The translations under genes were made by a program, and so were the position numbers. Below, piece by piece: positions 16,618 through 24,518 of a stretch of 64,000 nucleotides of DNA (positions are counted from its first letter, which is position 1; every line of letters starts with the position of its first letter). Below the pieces are notes generated by a model, which did not search any database, was not told the DNA's origin, and saw only the letters and a list, made by a program, of their open reading frames with translations. Location: positions 58,186-122,185 of the forward strand of contig NZ_LGKP01000017.1 of assembly GCF_001306135.1 (NCBI RefSeq). Reading direction: 5' to 3'. The stretch is from Herpetosiphon geysericola. GTDB lineage: Bacteria; Chloroflexota; Chloroflexia; Chloroflexales; Herpetosiphonaceae.

Positions 16618-16760
16618 TAGCGATTACTCCTTTATAACCAGGGATGGTACATATACATACTCAAATAGCCACCCTAGAGACGTTCCCTCGTAAACTAAGC
16701 CTTCTTTTCAAAAAATCTAACATCACATTGCACAAGTCCTTGCATTTAAGCACACTCTAT

Positions 16761-17363
16761 CTAATGGCGAAATTGTTTGGCAATAAAACAGCGTTTTGTG
16801 CTATCGTATTCAACCAAGGCGACCTCGGTATTGATTGGCAATGGCTCGCCAGTGGCTAATTGAGCAAACACCGTGTGTAATAAGCCATGGGGATCACGCA
16901 CCTCAACCCGACCATACGTCATACTAATCGTTGGGCTACTTACGCGGCCAACCCGCCCAACCAATTGTTCAAAGCCAATCGCGTTGGTACTTTCGGGAGC
17001 TAGTTTTGCGAAGATTCTGCTGGTGCGGCTGGTACCAAAAAAGGCCAGCAGCAAGCTCAATAGCAAAATCAGGCCAAAAAACCAGCTCTGGTAGACGCTG
17101 CCAACTTGCACCGCAATGGCATTCAGCAACAACCCAATTAAGCCAAAGAGCGATAAGAAACTGACGAGGATAAACATGAGGGGCACTTTGCCAACCCCGA
17201 GCGTATCGAGGGCGGCATCAAACATACCGTGGCCATCACTATCAATATCGGCATCGCTATCGTGATCGCCAAAGCCACCAACGATTTGCAAAACCGCAAA
17301 AACCAAACCAAGACCAAGACTAAGCAAAAATGGTAGGTTGTACCACGTTGTCCATACCTTCAT
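16761..17363 (-). CDS. YqiJ/NfeD-like membrane protein with OB-fold tail
   Basis: The 200-residue protein has three hydrophobic helices (about residues 12-30, 60-85 and 92-112). They are separated by an acidic loop HDSDADIDSDGHG that could bind cations. A C-terminal beta-rich domain (about 135-195) resembles the OB-fold of YqiJ and NfeD proteins, with LVGRVGRVSSPT and GRVEVRDPHG. NfeD-like proteins pair with SPFH proteins, and the next gene on this strand is a flotillin 144 bases away. The start at 17363 has GGAG nearby; longer upstream frames are cysteine-rich and unlikely. It probably works in the same membrane complex as the flotillin. Confidence 0.82.
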   Translation of the reverse strand: MKVWTTWYNLPFLLSLGLGLVFAVLQIVGGFGDHDSDADIDSDGHGMFDAALDTLGVGKVPLMFILVSFLSLFGLIGLLLNAIAVQVGSVYQSWFFGLILLLSLLLAFFGTSRTSRIFAKLAPESTNAIGFEQLVGRVGRVSSPTISMTYGRVEVRDPHGLLHTVFAQLATGEPLPINTEVALVEYDSTKRCFIAKQFRH

Positions 17364-17624
17364 GAGCGTTTTCTCCACATCCGAGTGTAGCTTCTGTACG
17401 TGGTAATTATTAAAATGTTGCAGCTGAAGAACTGCGATTGATGGTTGCTGAAGCATAGCATAAAAGCCAGATGCGACACAAGCACATCCTTGTGTTAAAA
17501 TACGCAACATTGTGTTGTCGCCCAACGGCTCTAGCCGCGATCTCAACGCTGGTTGCACACCGACGTGCCGCTTCTTGGCGTGGCTTTGGCTTTGTTATTA
17601 TCCAAACGCGAGGAGAGCAGTCGT

Positions 17625-19409
17625 ATGCTCCGAACTCACACTTGCGGCGAGTTGCGCCGCGACCACATCGACCAAACCGTGACGTTAGCTGGTTGGGTTC
17701 ATCGCCGCCGTGACCATGGCACTGTGCTGTTTATCGATTTGCGCGATCGCTATGGCTTGACGCAAGTGATTGTCGACCCATCGTCGAATCCTGAAGCGCG
17801 GGCTGTGCTTGATAGCATCAAAAACGAGTATGTGATTCAAGTAACTGGCCGCGTGCGCTCACGGCTTGCTGGCGCAGAGAATGCCAATTTGGATACTGGT
17901 GCAATTGAAATCGAAGTTCAAAGCGCCAAGATTCTCAACACTGCCAAAACTCCTCCGATCTTGGTCAATCGTGATGGCGGCGAAGATGAAGCGCTGCGCT
18001 TGAAATATCGCTATATCGAATTGCGTCGCGAACGCCAGCAGCATATCCTTGGCTTGCGCCATCGCACCATCAAATTTATGCGCGATTGGATGGATCGTGA
18101 GGGTTTTTGGGAAATTGAAACCCCAATTTTGATGAAAAGCACGCCCGAAGGCGCACGTGACTATCTTGTGCCAAGCCGCTTGCACCCAGGCGAATTTTAC
18201 GCCTTGCCGCAATCGCCACAGCAGCTCAAACAATTGCTGATGGTTTCGGGCATCGACAAGTATTTTCAAATTGCGCGGTGTATGCGTGATGAAGATTTGC
18301 GCGCCGACCGTCAGCCAGAATTCACCCAGCTCGACATTGAAATGAGCTTTGTTGAGCAAGATGATGTGCTTGATGTGGTTGAGCGCTTGATGACTGAATT
18401 GGTTGCCAACGTTACGCCGCACAAACGGCTGGTTTCGCCCTTCCCACGCTTGACCTACGCCGATGCGATTGAATATTATGGCTCTGACAAGCCCGATTTG
18501 CGCTACGATTTGAAGTTTGTCAATGTTGGCGAAATCGTCAAAGATAGCCAATTTGGCGTGTTTACTGGCGCACTCAGCAGCGGTGGCAAGGTGCAAGCGA
18601 TTCGCTTGCCTGGCTGTGGCAGCTATTCGCGCAAGCAAATTGACGATTTGCAAGAAGTTGCCAAAATTGGCGGTGCCAAAGGCATGGCCTGGATGGCAAT
18701 TGAAGCTGATGGCAGTGTGCGCTCGCCAATCGCCAAATTCTTCGAGCAAGCCCAACTTGAGCAATTGAAAACTGCGACCGCAGCAGAAGCAGGCGATTTA
18801 ATCGTCTATGTTGCCGATAAACCAGCGGTTGTTGCAGCCTCGTTGGATAAAGTGCGGCGCGAAATGGCCAAACGGCTTGACCTCGCCGACAAAGATCTGA
18901 TGCATTTTGCATGGGTTATCGACTTCCCAATGTTTGAATACAACGCCGAGAGCGGCGAATGGGATGCTGCCCACCACCCCTTCTGTATGGTTAACCCTGC
19001 TGATGTGGAGAAAATGCAACGCGGCGAGTTCGAAGGCGTGCGCGCCGCTTCCTACGATTTGGTCTGCAATGGCTACGAGTTGGCATCAGGCTCAATTCGG
19101 ATTCACGATCGCAGCATTCAACAATACATTTTCGATCGCTTGCCCTACAGCCCAGAAGAAATTCAAAAACGCTTCGGGCATATGTTGGAAGCTTTCGAAT
19201 ATGGCGCACCACCCCACGGCGGGATGGCCCCGGGCATCGATCGCTTGGTGATGTTGCTGGCTGATACCGACAACATTCGCGACGTGATTGCTTTCCCCAA
19301 GACCCAACGCGCCGAAGACTTGATGATGAACGCACCTTCATCGGTCGATAGCAAGCAATTGCGTGAGCTTGGCTTGCGCTTGGCTGATGGCGTTGAACCA
19401 CGCGGCTAA
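17625..19409 (+). CDS. aspS: Aspartyl-tRNA synthetase
   Basis: The 594-residue protein charges tRNA with aspartate. An N-terminal OB-fold anticodon-binding domain ([12 protein letters not shown], about residues 15-110) is followed by a class II catalytic core. The core has motif 2 [29 protein letters not shown] and the terminal motif 3 [16 protein letters not shown]. The bacterial GAD insertion lies between them (about 285-430). The length is usual for bacterial AspRS. ATG at 17625 follows AGGAGAG; the upstream in-frame extension lacks similarity and a binding site. It is divergent from the YqiJ-like gene. Confidence 0.97.
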   Translation: MLRTHTCGELRRDHIDQTVTLAGWVHRRRDHGTVLFIDLRDRYGLTQVIVDPSSNPEARAVLDSIKNEYVIQVTGRVRSRLAGAENANLDTGAIEIEVQSAKILNTAKTPPILVNRDGGEDEALRLKYRYIELRRERQQHILGLRHRTIKFMRDWMDREGFWEIETPILMKSTPEGARDYLVPSRLHPGEFYALPQSPQQLKQLLMVSGIDKYFQIARCMRDEDLRADRQPEFTQLDIEMSFVEQDDVLDVVERLMTELVANVTPHKRLVSPFPRLTYADAIEYYGSDKPDLRYDLKFVNVGEIVKDSQFGVFTGALSSGGKVQAIRLPGCGSYSRKQIDDLQEVAKIGGAKGMAWMAIEADGSVRSPIAKFFEQAQLEQLKTATAAEAGDLIVYVADKPAVVAASLDKVRREMAKRLDLADKDLMHFAWVIDFPMFEYNAESGEWDAAHHPFCMVNPADVEKMQRGEFEGVRAASYDLVCNGYELASGSIRIHDRSIQQYIFDRLPYSPEEIQKRFGHMLEAFEYGAPPHGGMAPGIDRLVMLLADTDNIRDVIAFPKTQRAEDLMMNAPSSVDSKQLRELGLRLADGVEPRG

Positions 19410-19420
19410 TTGATTTTAAG

Positions 19421-19463
19421 TGCTTCATTGCTCATCGTTAATTTAACTGTGGGCAATGAAGCA
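19421..19463 (+). terminator. Terminator-like hairpin after aspS
   Basis: TGCTTCATTGC pairs perfectly with GCAATGAAGCA over a 21-base loop, followed by three T. It lies 12 bases after the aspS stop codon. Confidence 0.6.
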
Positions 19464-19523
19464 TTTAAGCCCCCAAAAACTGTGATACGATAACTTGAGT
19501 GATTATCGAATTCATGGATTGTC

Positions 19524-19952
19524 ATGCAAACGGCGACGTTACGTTTAATCGGGCATTCAAGCATTTCAAGCAACCAGCGGCGTTGGCTGGGCTTACTCTG
19601 CATCCTCATGCTTGGCTGGCTTAATCCATTGAGTTGCTTGTGGCATTGCGATCGCTCAAACGAATTGAGTGCTGCAAATCAACCGCTCGATGCGGGAATA
19701 TTTATCTGTTTGATCGCCGAATCCCAGCCACCAACCAATCTGCTTCATACCCATGCCCCGAATTCAAACCCGAATCCAGCCAATCAAGGGCTATTTAAAC
19801 TCCTTGGCCATGCAGGCTTGATGATGATGTTAAGCTGGCGTTGGCGTAAATACTGCGCTGCCCCGCTGATTTGGCAAAGCCAAGCTTCAGAGCCACCGCT
19901 TGCACCGCCGCCAAAAATTAATCCCAGCAAGCAATGTTTATATCTAAAATAA
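19524..19952 (+). CDS. Small membrane-associated protein of unknown function
   Basis: I do not recognise this 142-residue protein with certainty. It has a hydrophobic helix (about residues 20-40) ending in NPLSCLWHCDR, a His-containing middle (LLHTHAPN) and a Pro-rich C-terminus (PPLAPPPK). Cys and His residues near a membrane segment resemble small DUF2946-like proteins linked to metal handling, but this is only a resemblance. The next gene starts 21 bases later with its own good binding site, so the two form a likely operon. The ATG at 19524 has only a weak site. Confidence 0.55.
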   Translation: MQTATLRLIGHSSISSNQRRWLGLLCILMLGWLNPLSCLWHCDRSNELSAANQPLDAGIFICLIAESQPPTNLLHTHAPNSNPNPANQGLFKLLGHAGLMMMLSWRWRKYCAAPLIWQSQASEPPLAPPPKINPSKQCLYLK

Positions 19953-19973
19953 TGCTATTTTGAGGAGTATCTT

Positions 19974-20372
19974 GTGTTAAAACGCCTGTTAATCTGCATG
20001 TTGTTAGCAGTCAGTATTACTGCTTGTGGTGACAATCAAGCCGTCCAAGTACCGGCGCCAGTCGAAAAAACCGTTGATGGTGTAACGCTCAAACTCACAT
20101 CGGAAAGCCCGCTAACACCCAATACCGACCAAACCTGGGTAATTAATGTCAGCCAAAATGGCCAGCCCGTTGATAACGCTGATGTTTATTTGGATATTGA
20201 TATGCCGTCGATGCCGATGGGCCAAAATAAACCGCTAGCCAAGGGTGAGGGCAACGGCAACTATCGCGCCCAAGGCATCTACACCATGGGCGGCGCTTGG
20301 TCAGTCAGCGTATTTGCCGAATTTGCGGGCAAAGAATACCAAGCCAATTTTGATTTTAACGTCCCAGAATAA
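19974..20372 (+). CDS. FixH/YtkA-like lipoprotein
   Basis: The 132-residue protein starts at GTG with GAGGAG just upstream. It has a lipoprotein signal peptide with lipobox ITAC and a single beta-rich domain (about residues 35-132). The DNADVYLDIDMPSMPMG motif and the end GGAWSVSVFAEFAGKEYQANFDFNV match the FixH/YtkA group. Members are often found near copper or cytochrome oxidase assembly genes, and the Met-rich MPSMPMG could bind copper. No oxidase gene is in this window. It follows the small unknown membrane protein. Confidence 0.75.
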   Translation: MLKRLLICMLLAVSITACGDNQAVQVPAPVEKTVDGVTLKLTSESPLTPNTDQTWVINVSQNGQPVDNADVYLDIDMPSMPMGQNKPLAKGEGNGNYRAQGIYTMGGAWSVSVFAEFAGKEYQANFDFNVPE

Positions 20373-20381
20373 ACTCACGTG

Positions 20382-20412
20382 ACTAGCCCTTCAGCAAACC
20401 TGAAGGGCTAGT
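20382..20412 (+). terminator. Hairpin after the FixH-like gene
   Basis: ACTAGCCCTTCAG pairs perfectly with CTGAAGGGCTAGT over a 5-base loop. There is no T-run on either strand, so termination is uncertain although its position is right. Confidence 0.5.
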
Positions 20413-20439
20413 CCAATCACACTTTAGCCTTCGTCAGAC

Positions 20440-20468
20440 TTGACAAATTCGGCAACTTCGGGCATTAT
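20440..20468 (+). promoter_or_regulatory. Promoter of tRNA-Gly
   Basis: TTGACA (20440-20445), a 17-base spacer and CATTAT (20463-20468) lie 20 bases before the tRNA. Confidence 0.6.
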
Positions 20469-20487
20469 TGGCGCTAGCACAACAGAT

Positions 20488-20562
20488 GCGGGAGTAGCGC
20501 AATGGTAGCGCATCTGCCTTCCAAGCAGATGGTTGCGAGTTCGAGTCTCGTCTCCCGCTCCA
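20488..20562 (+). tRNA. tRNA-Gly (anticodon TCC)
   Basis: The acceptor arms GCGGGAG and CTCCCGC pair over 7 bases, followed by discriminator T and an encoded CCA. The anticodon stem TCTGC/GCAGA encloses the loop CTTCCAA, giving anticodon TCC at 20520-20522. The T arm has GTTCGAGTC. The 215 bases after it hold no gene I can support. Confidence 0.96.
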
Positions 20563-20779
20563 GGTACACATTCTGGTTGAAACAGAATAAGTGTTTGAAA
20601 ACATCGTCAGCAATGGCGGTGTTTTTCAATTTAAACGCATCTATGAAATATGTTAGGAATGCTCGTATTTGGCACTATCAATTTGCTGCGGTTATTTTGG
20701 TTGCTCGTTTGAATATGGGCCTTCCTCAGGAATTTCCCAAGTGCACTTTTTTGCAATACCTGCGCATCGGCTAGGCGCG

Positions 20780-21235
20780 CTAGCGGATCATGCGCGGTTG
20801 CTTTACGAGTGTCACCACGAGTAGCCCATCATCGCGGCCTATTGTGGCAAGATCAAAATAGCGAATATGGATAAGATACCCACCATTCACACCAACCTTT
20901 TCAATAAACAAGGTCAATGTCGCGCCCTTAGGTTCGACAGGCTGGTTTCCGATCAGATACGTTGGGTAGTGGTCGCGATAGAATTGCTCTATCCCGGCGG
21001 ATGACTCCGTGACAAGATAAAAATCTTGGCGTTTAAGAGTACCAAGATTTGTCCCTTTCTGCGCATCTCTATGGGCATCGATCGTTGCTTCGCCACCAGT
21101 ATAGAGCTTGGCCGATCGCGGCGTAAACAAGGGAGGCTCATCCAGAGATGTGTTGGTTGGTACAGCCGTGGGCACAGTAGAGCCAGCACAGCCCGTTAGA
21201 AAGATGATCACAAAAAGGCATACCCAACGTCGCAT
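20780..21235 (-). CDS. Putative lipoprotein of unknown function
   Basis: The 151-residue protein has a lipoprotein signal peptide with lipobox LTGC (about residue 17), a short Pro/Thr linker and a small globular domain of about 110 residues. That domain has no motif I recognise; it includes IEQFYRDHYPTYLIG and GYLIHIRYFDL. ATG at 21235 follows AAGGAG by 7 bases and gives a normal signal peptide, so the longer frame to 21271 is not used. The next gene on this strand lies over 100 bases upstream. Confidence 0.65.
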   Translation of the reverse strand: MRRWVCLFVIIFLTGCAGSTVPTAVPTNTSLDEPPLFTPRSAKLYTGGEATIDAHRDAQKGTNLGTLKRQDFYLVTESSAGIEQFYRDHYPTYLIGNQPVEPKGATLTLFIEKVGVNGGYLIHIRYFDLATIGRDDGLLVVTLVKQPRMIR

Positions 21236-21345
21236 ACAGTTCTCCTTCATATTCTCACCACAAAACTTCACAGTTTCCCAATTATTGTCGTAGCGTTAAC
21301 GATCTCACCCCAACAAAAGTTCCTAAGCCCATACCTAGCGCTTGA

Positions 21346-21765
21346 TCAGGCTTTTCCAGCAGCAAGGTAGGATTTGATCTGCGGTAGCGTAGCAAAGAGG
21401 ACGATCAGGCCCGCAAAAATCGCCAGCCAGACACCTGCACTCAACCCCGACCCTAAGAGCAACCGAAACCCCTGTACAAGCATACTGACAGTGGCAACCA
21501 CAAGCACTATATCGCGGCCCCACGGCAGCCGAAAGATCAGCGGGAAAGCAAGAATGATCCACAACCGGCTTTCAATCAGATATAGAATCCGCATGGCATA
21601 GCCCAGCCAGCCGAAGCCCGTCTCCGCCTCAGTAAATCCGCCAATCCCAAGCAGATTTGCCCATAGTTCTGTGCTATCAACTGCTATAAGCGCACCAATG
21701 CCGCGTGCAGCCAGCAGAATACCGAGAATAATCATCAGCCAGCGAACAGTGGTTGGTCGTGTCAT
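21346..21765 (-). CDS. Small integral membrane protein
   Basis: The 139-residue protein has four likely transmembrane helices (about residues 8-28, 55-75, 80-98 and 105-125). I do not recognise the family. ATG at 21765 follows AAGGAGCTATCCC. A TetR-family gene ends 55 bases upstream on the same strand, so the pair may be one operon in which the regulator controls this protein. That link is inference from position. Confidence 0.65.
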   Translation of the reverse strand: MTRPTTVRWLMIILGILLAARGIGALIAVDSTELWANLLGIGGFTEAETGFGWLGYAMRILYLIESRLWIILAFPLIFRLPWGRDIVLVVATVSMLVQGFRLLLGSGLSAGVWLAIFAGLIVLFATLPQIKSYLAAGKA

Positions 21766-21819
21766 GGGATAGCTCCTTATGTCACTCCAAACCAGCATTG
21801 GTGGAGTAATTAGTGTCCT

Positions 21820-22452
21820 TCAATCGGTTATATCAATTCTACGGGTAGCATGATCAAATAAGGCGATCAGTTCGACGCTGTACTGGTCTTTATCAAGCGA
21901 CGGATCACGCAACCATGCTGCAAAGGCTTGGTCAATCGCGGCGCGGATCGTGATGGCCATTGGGCGTGGATCAAACGCCCGAAATACGCCTTGTTCCTGT
22001 CCCCACGTCAGGATGGCCTCAATCGGCGCAAACAGGCTGGCGTCGGTGCTAGGGGCGCTCGTCAGTTTGTCAGGCTCGGTTTGCCAATGGGTCAAGATTT
22101 CGGCGGCAGCCTTAACATGAGTCGGATGATCGCGGCCATAAGCCAAATTGGCCGCAAGATAGGCCTGCAACAACGTGATCGCCGATTCCGTCGGCGAAAT
22201 ATGTTGTTCCATAAAGCTAGCTGCATGAGCATAGATAGCAGCCAAAACCGTTTGCAGTAGGTCATCTTTCCCAGCAAAGTAATATGAAACAACACTTGTG
22301 CTAATTGCAGCTCTGGTCGCAATCTGCGCCAGTGACGTTTTTACATAGCCAAGCTCGGCCAGCGATTGAATAGCACAATCAATCAGTTGCGTTCGGCGGG
22401 CTTCTTCGGTGAACGTGCGTGGCGGACGGCCACGAGGTTTATTAGATTGCAT
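21820..22452 (-). CDS. TetR-family transcriptional regulator
   Basis: The 210-residue protein has an N-terminal helix-turn-helix (about residues 15-60) with the TetR signature SLAQIATRAAISTSVVSYYFAGKDDLL, followed by an all-helical ligand-binding region. The start codon at 22452 lies inside a perfect inverted repeat and only about 7 bases after the -10 box. The mRNA is therefore probably leaderless; no ribosome binding site is visible. This arrangement suggests tight self-repression. It probably also controls the membrane protein gene downstream. Confidence 0.9.
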   Translation of the reverse strand: MQSNKPRGRPPRTFTEEARRTQLIDCAIQSLAELGYVKTSLAQIATRAAISTSVVSYYFAGKDDLLQTVLAAIYAHAASFMEQHISPTESAITLLQAYLAANLAYGRDHPTHVKAAAEILTHWQTEPDKLTSAPSTDASLFAPIEAILTWGQEQGVFRAFDPRPMAITIRAAIDQAFAAWLRDPSLDKDQYSVELIALFDHATRRIDITD

Positions 22453-22460
22453 AATCTAAT
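22441..22460. promoter_or_regulatory. TetR operator over the start codon
   Basis: ATTAGATT-GCAT-AATCTAAT is a perfect palindrome with 8-base arms. Its centre contains the TetR start codon and it touches the -10 box. A third related half-site, AAATCTAAT, lies about 12 bases upstream within the promoter spacer. Confidence 0.7.
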
Positions 22461-22487
22461 TATAGATCGATAAATCTAATAAGTCAA
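22459..22487 (-). promoter_or_regulatory. Strong sigma-70 promoter of the TetR gene
   Basis: On the minus strand TTGACT (22487-22482), exactly 17 bases, and a perfect TATAAT (22464-22459). The expected transcription start falls on or next to the ATG. Confidence 0.8.
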
Positions 22488-22567
22488 TAGTACTACAAGC
22501 ATATATTTCTTGCTTGCTTTGGCTGCCCTTAGCCAACGTGATAGGCTATAAAAAACCGTCTAAAACG

Positions 22568-22597
22568 ACAAACGACTCGCAAACAGGAGTCGTTTGT
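22568..22597 (-). terminator. Terminator hairpin, third member of the array-flanking family
   Basis: ACAAACGACTC pairs with GAGTCGTTTGT over an 8-base loop, and TTTTAG follows on the minus strand. The core resembles the hairpins at 24184 and 34049 that flank the CRISPR array, but the purine-rich side segment is missing. It lies downstream of the CxCC protein gene. Confidence 0.7.
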
Positions 22598-22698
22598 GGC
22601 AAAATAAGAATAGCACACGGTACGTCAATGCGCGTCAGCCAACGTTCTATAGCATAGCCATCTGTTGCTTAAATCGAATGCCAGCAGCCAAACTGGGC

Positions 22699-23421
22699 TT
22701 ACGGAGCTACATCAAACCATTCCAGAATATGGCCAAGCAAGCGACTTGCTTGATCATGTTGGCTATTGACAAATGCATACATCATGTGCTCACGCCGCGT
22801 AGGATCAAGCACCCAGCCAATGACCGACGCTGTTGCTTGACCACGATTGGCCCATGCATAGCCGTGTAAACAGTTTTGACTAATGATCTTGGCCATATGC
22901 AGATCAAGAAAATCTGCATAGTGCTGTAATCCAATGATGGTATCTAAATGCGCATCCCAGCTCAGCAACAATGGTTCGAGATCAAGCTCAGTTTGGGCAA
23001 TTGCGCTCAGCATTTCATCGATTGCATAATCTGGATCAACAAGCGCTTCTTGCCAAAGCGTCCAAAGATAGGTCTGAATAAGCTGTTGTTCTGACACTGG
23101 CCAACTCTGCCAATCAGCGAGCCGCAGTTTCCCAAAGATCAGATCGCGATCGATCGAGTTTGAGCGATCAGCGCATAATTCTAAAAAGCGCGGCAAAATC
23201 GCCCGAAATTGGTCTGCATCGCCCCATGTATTGAGCGCCTTAAGCGTATAAGACCAAAGATCATTGCTAATTAATTGGCGAATTGGTTTCGAACGCAGGC
23301 GCTGATAATCAGTGTTAGCAACACAACATGGGCAGCCAGTCGGATGCTCGGGAATCGTGTAGCGACTGAAACATTGATACAGTTGCTCAATAATGTTCTT
23401 GATCGTAGCTGATTGCAGCAT
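22699..23421 (-). CDS. Uncharacterised CxCC-motif protein
   Basis: I do not recognise this 240-residue protein. From ATG at 23421 it reads MLQSATIKNIIEQLYQCFSR, then HPTGCPCCVANTDYQRL (about residues 28-44), whose three Cys and nearby Cys20 could bind a metal. The rest is mostly helical and acidic with many Trp residues. The longer frame up to 23550 is possible, but its extra residues look unlike the rest. It lies in the 2 kb before the CRISPR array beside a small kinase, both on the minus strand. No known anti-phage domain was seen. Confidence 0.6.
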   Translation of the reverse strand: MLQSATIKNIIEQLYQCFSRYTIPEHPTGCPCCVANTDYQRLRSKPIRQLISNDLWSYTLKALNTWGDADQFRAILPRFLELCADRSNSIDRDLIFGKLRLADWQSWPVSEQQLIQTYLWTLWQEALVDPDYAIDEMLSAIAQTELDLEPLLLSWDAHLDTIIGLQHYADFLDLHMAKIISQNCLHGYAWANRGQATASVIGWVLDPTRREHMMYAFVNSQHDQASRLLGHILEWFDVAP

Positions 23422-23609
23422 AGCTTCATTTCCACCCAACGAACAAGCGCCATTACTTGAACTGCTGTGCAAGCCCCAGCAAAATGCCTTCAGAGCTACG
23501 AATAAAACACAGCCGCTAAACATCCTTATATCGAGCAATTTCAGGCCCATACCGATGCAACGCGCCAGAACCGCAGCAAGATCCTCAACTACTTGAGCAG
23601 CAAGCCTGA

Positions 23610-24113
23610 TTAATGGTGATTGAGATGAGCAAGAATTGTAGCAACAACGCTGGCAAGTGGGGCAGTAGCATCAATCCGAATTGCATTCGATGCAAAACCA
23701 TCATTAGTTGCATGTTGGAAGCGGGCAAAAGCTTCGCCTTCTTGGGCTGTGCCACCCCATGCAGTGGCAGGTCGAGCAGCAAGCCGCTGATTGAGCGTCG
23801 CCAAATCGACCTCAAGCACAAACACTGCATCAAACAGATCGACGAAAAGGGCAGAGTTACGCGAGCCACCACAAAAGAAGCTTGCTTGATGGGTATGCTC
23901 GGCGACCAAAGCCCTGACCTTGGCAACATCCCAAATCCATGCCCCACACCCGTTACTCCTTGCATCTATTGGCTTGCCAGTTTGTAAATCGCCAAAATAG
24001 GCCAACTCGCGATCGCCATGGATGGAATGATAGCCGCAGCGTTGCAGCTCGGTGCAGACCGTTGTTTTCCCAGCGCAAGAAACGCCATCGATGAGATAAT
24101 TTTTGATGCCCAT
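23610..24113 (-). CDS. Small P-loop nucleotide kinase-like protein
   Basis: The 167-residue protein begins MGIKNYLIDGVSCAGKTTVC, with Walker A GVSCAGKTT at residues 10-18. It continues with a lid-like basic segment LNQRLAARPATAWGG and ends in a helical tail. The pattern fits AAA_17/AAA_18-type small kinases acting on nucleosides, nucleotides or other small molecules; the substrate cannot be named. ATG at 24113 follows AGGAACC. It is the last gene left of the CRISPR array, and the region 24114-24518 separates them. Its stop is about 190 bases from the start of the CxCC protein gene. Confidence 0.75.
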   Translation of the reverse strand: MGIKNYLIDGVSCAGKTTVCTELQRCGYHSIHGDRELAYFGDLQTGKPIDARSNGCGAWIWDVAKVRALVAEHTHQASFFCGGSRNSALFVDLFDAVFVLEVDLATLNQRLAARPATAWGGTAQEGEAFARFQHATNDGFASNAIRIDATAPLASVVATILAHLNHH

Positions 24114-24183
24114 GTGTGGTTCCTATCACGACCTATGCTATCTGTTTAGGATAGCGATGCTGTCAATCTTGGTGGGCCTAAAA

Positions 24184-24214
24184 CCACAAACGACCCGCTA
24201 GGGGTCGCTTGTGG
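24184..24214 (-). terminator. Left array-flanking terminator element
   Basis: CCACAAACGACCC pairs with GGGTCGCTTGTGG with one mismatch, and on the minus strand the stem is followed by TTTTAGG. The surrounding 24177-24240 closely matches 34042-34108 except in the upper stem. If the array is transcribed on the minus strand, this would end the pre-crRNA. Confidence 0.65.
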
Positions 24215-24363
24215 GAGAGAAGAGAGAGGAGAAGGTTTGACTTAACTATACCAGCAAATAGGCCAAATAAGGATGAGATCTTGATTAATTTCTTGGCGCT
24301 AGCCCGTTTGTGAACTTGTTTGGCACATGGAGCACGGTTGACTGAATGTATGTGCTCGATAGC

Positions 24364-24393
24364 TAGACATTATTCAAACATTCGTGCTACAAT
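24364..24393 (+). promoter_or_regulatory. Possible promoter of a small RNA left of the array
   Basis: TAGACA (24364-24369), 18 bases, then TACAAT (24388-24393) preceded by GTGC. It is followed within 120 bases by two hairpins and a T-rich stretch, with no open frame between. Confidence 0.35.
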
Positions 24394-24399
24394 TCATGG

Positions 24400-24512
24400 G
24401 CATATCCTGCTCATTGGCCTAGCTCCAACGTGCAGATCGCTGCCGAACTAGGCCACGTTCAGCTTACGACCCGCTGGCTCACGATTATTTCGTGGGCTGG
24501 CGGGTTTCGTTT
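24400..24512 (+). ncRNA. Candidate small RNA ending in a terminator hairpin
   Basis: There is no coding frame here, but two hairpins stand in series: GGCCTAG/CTAGGCC (24415-24454) and a 16-base stem (24469-24484 with 24490-24505, including G-U pairs) followed by TTCGTTTTGG. Together with the promoter-like boxes upstream this could be a plus-strand transcript of about 110 bases. It ends directly against the first degenerate CRISPR repeat. Purely structural evidence. Confidence 0.35.
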
Positions 24513-24518
24513 TGGCTA

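Noticed and set aside
17859..18764. 301-codon frame opposite aspS
   Set aside because: Antisense shadow of a conserved synthetase.
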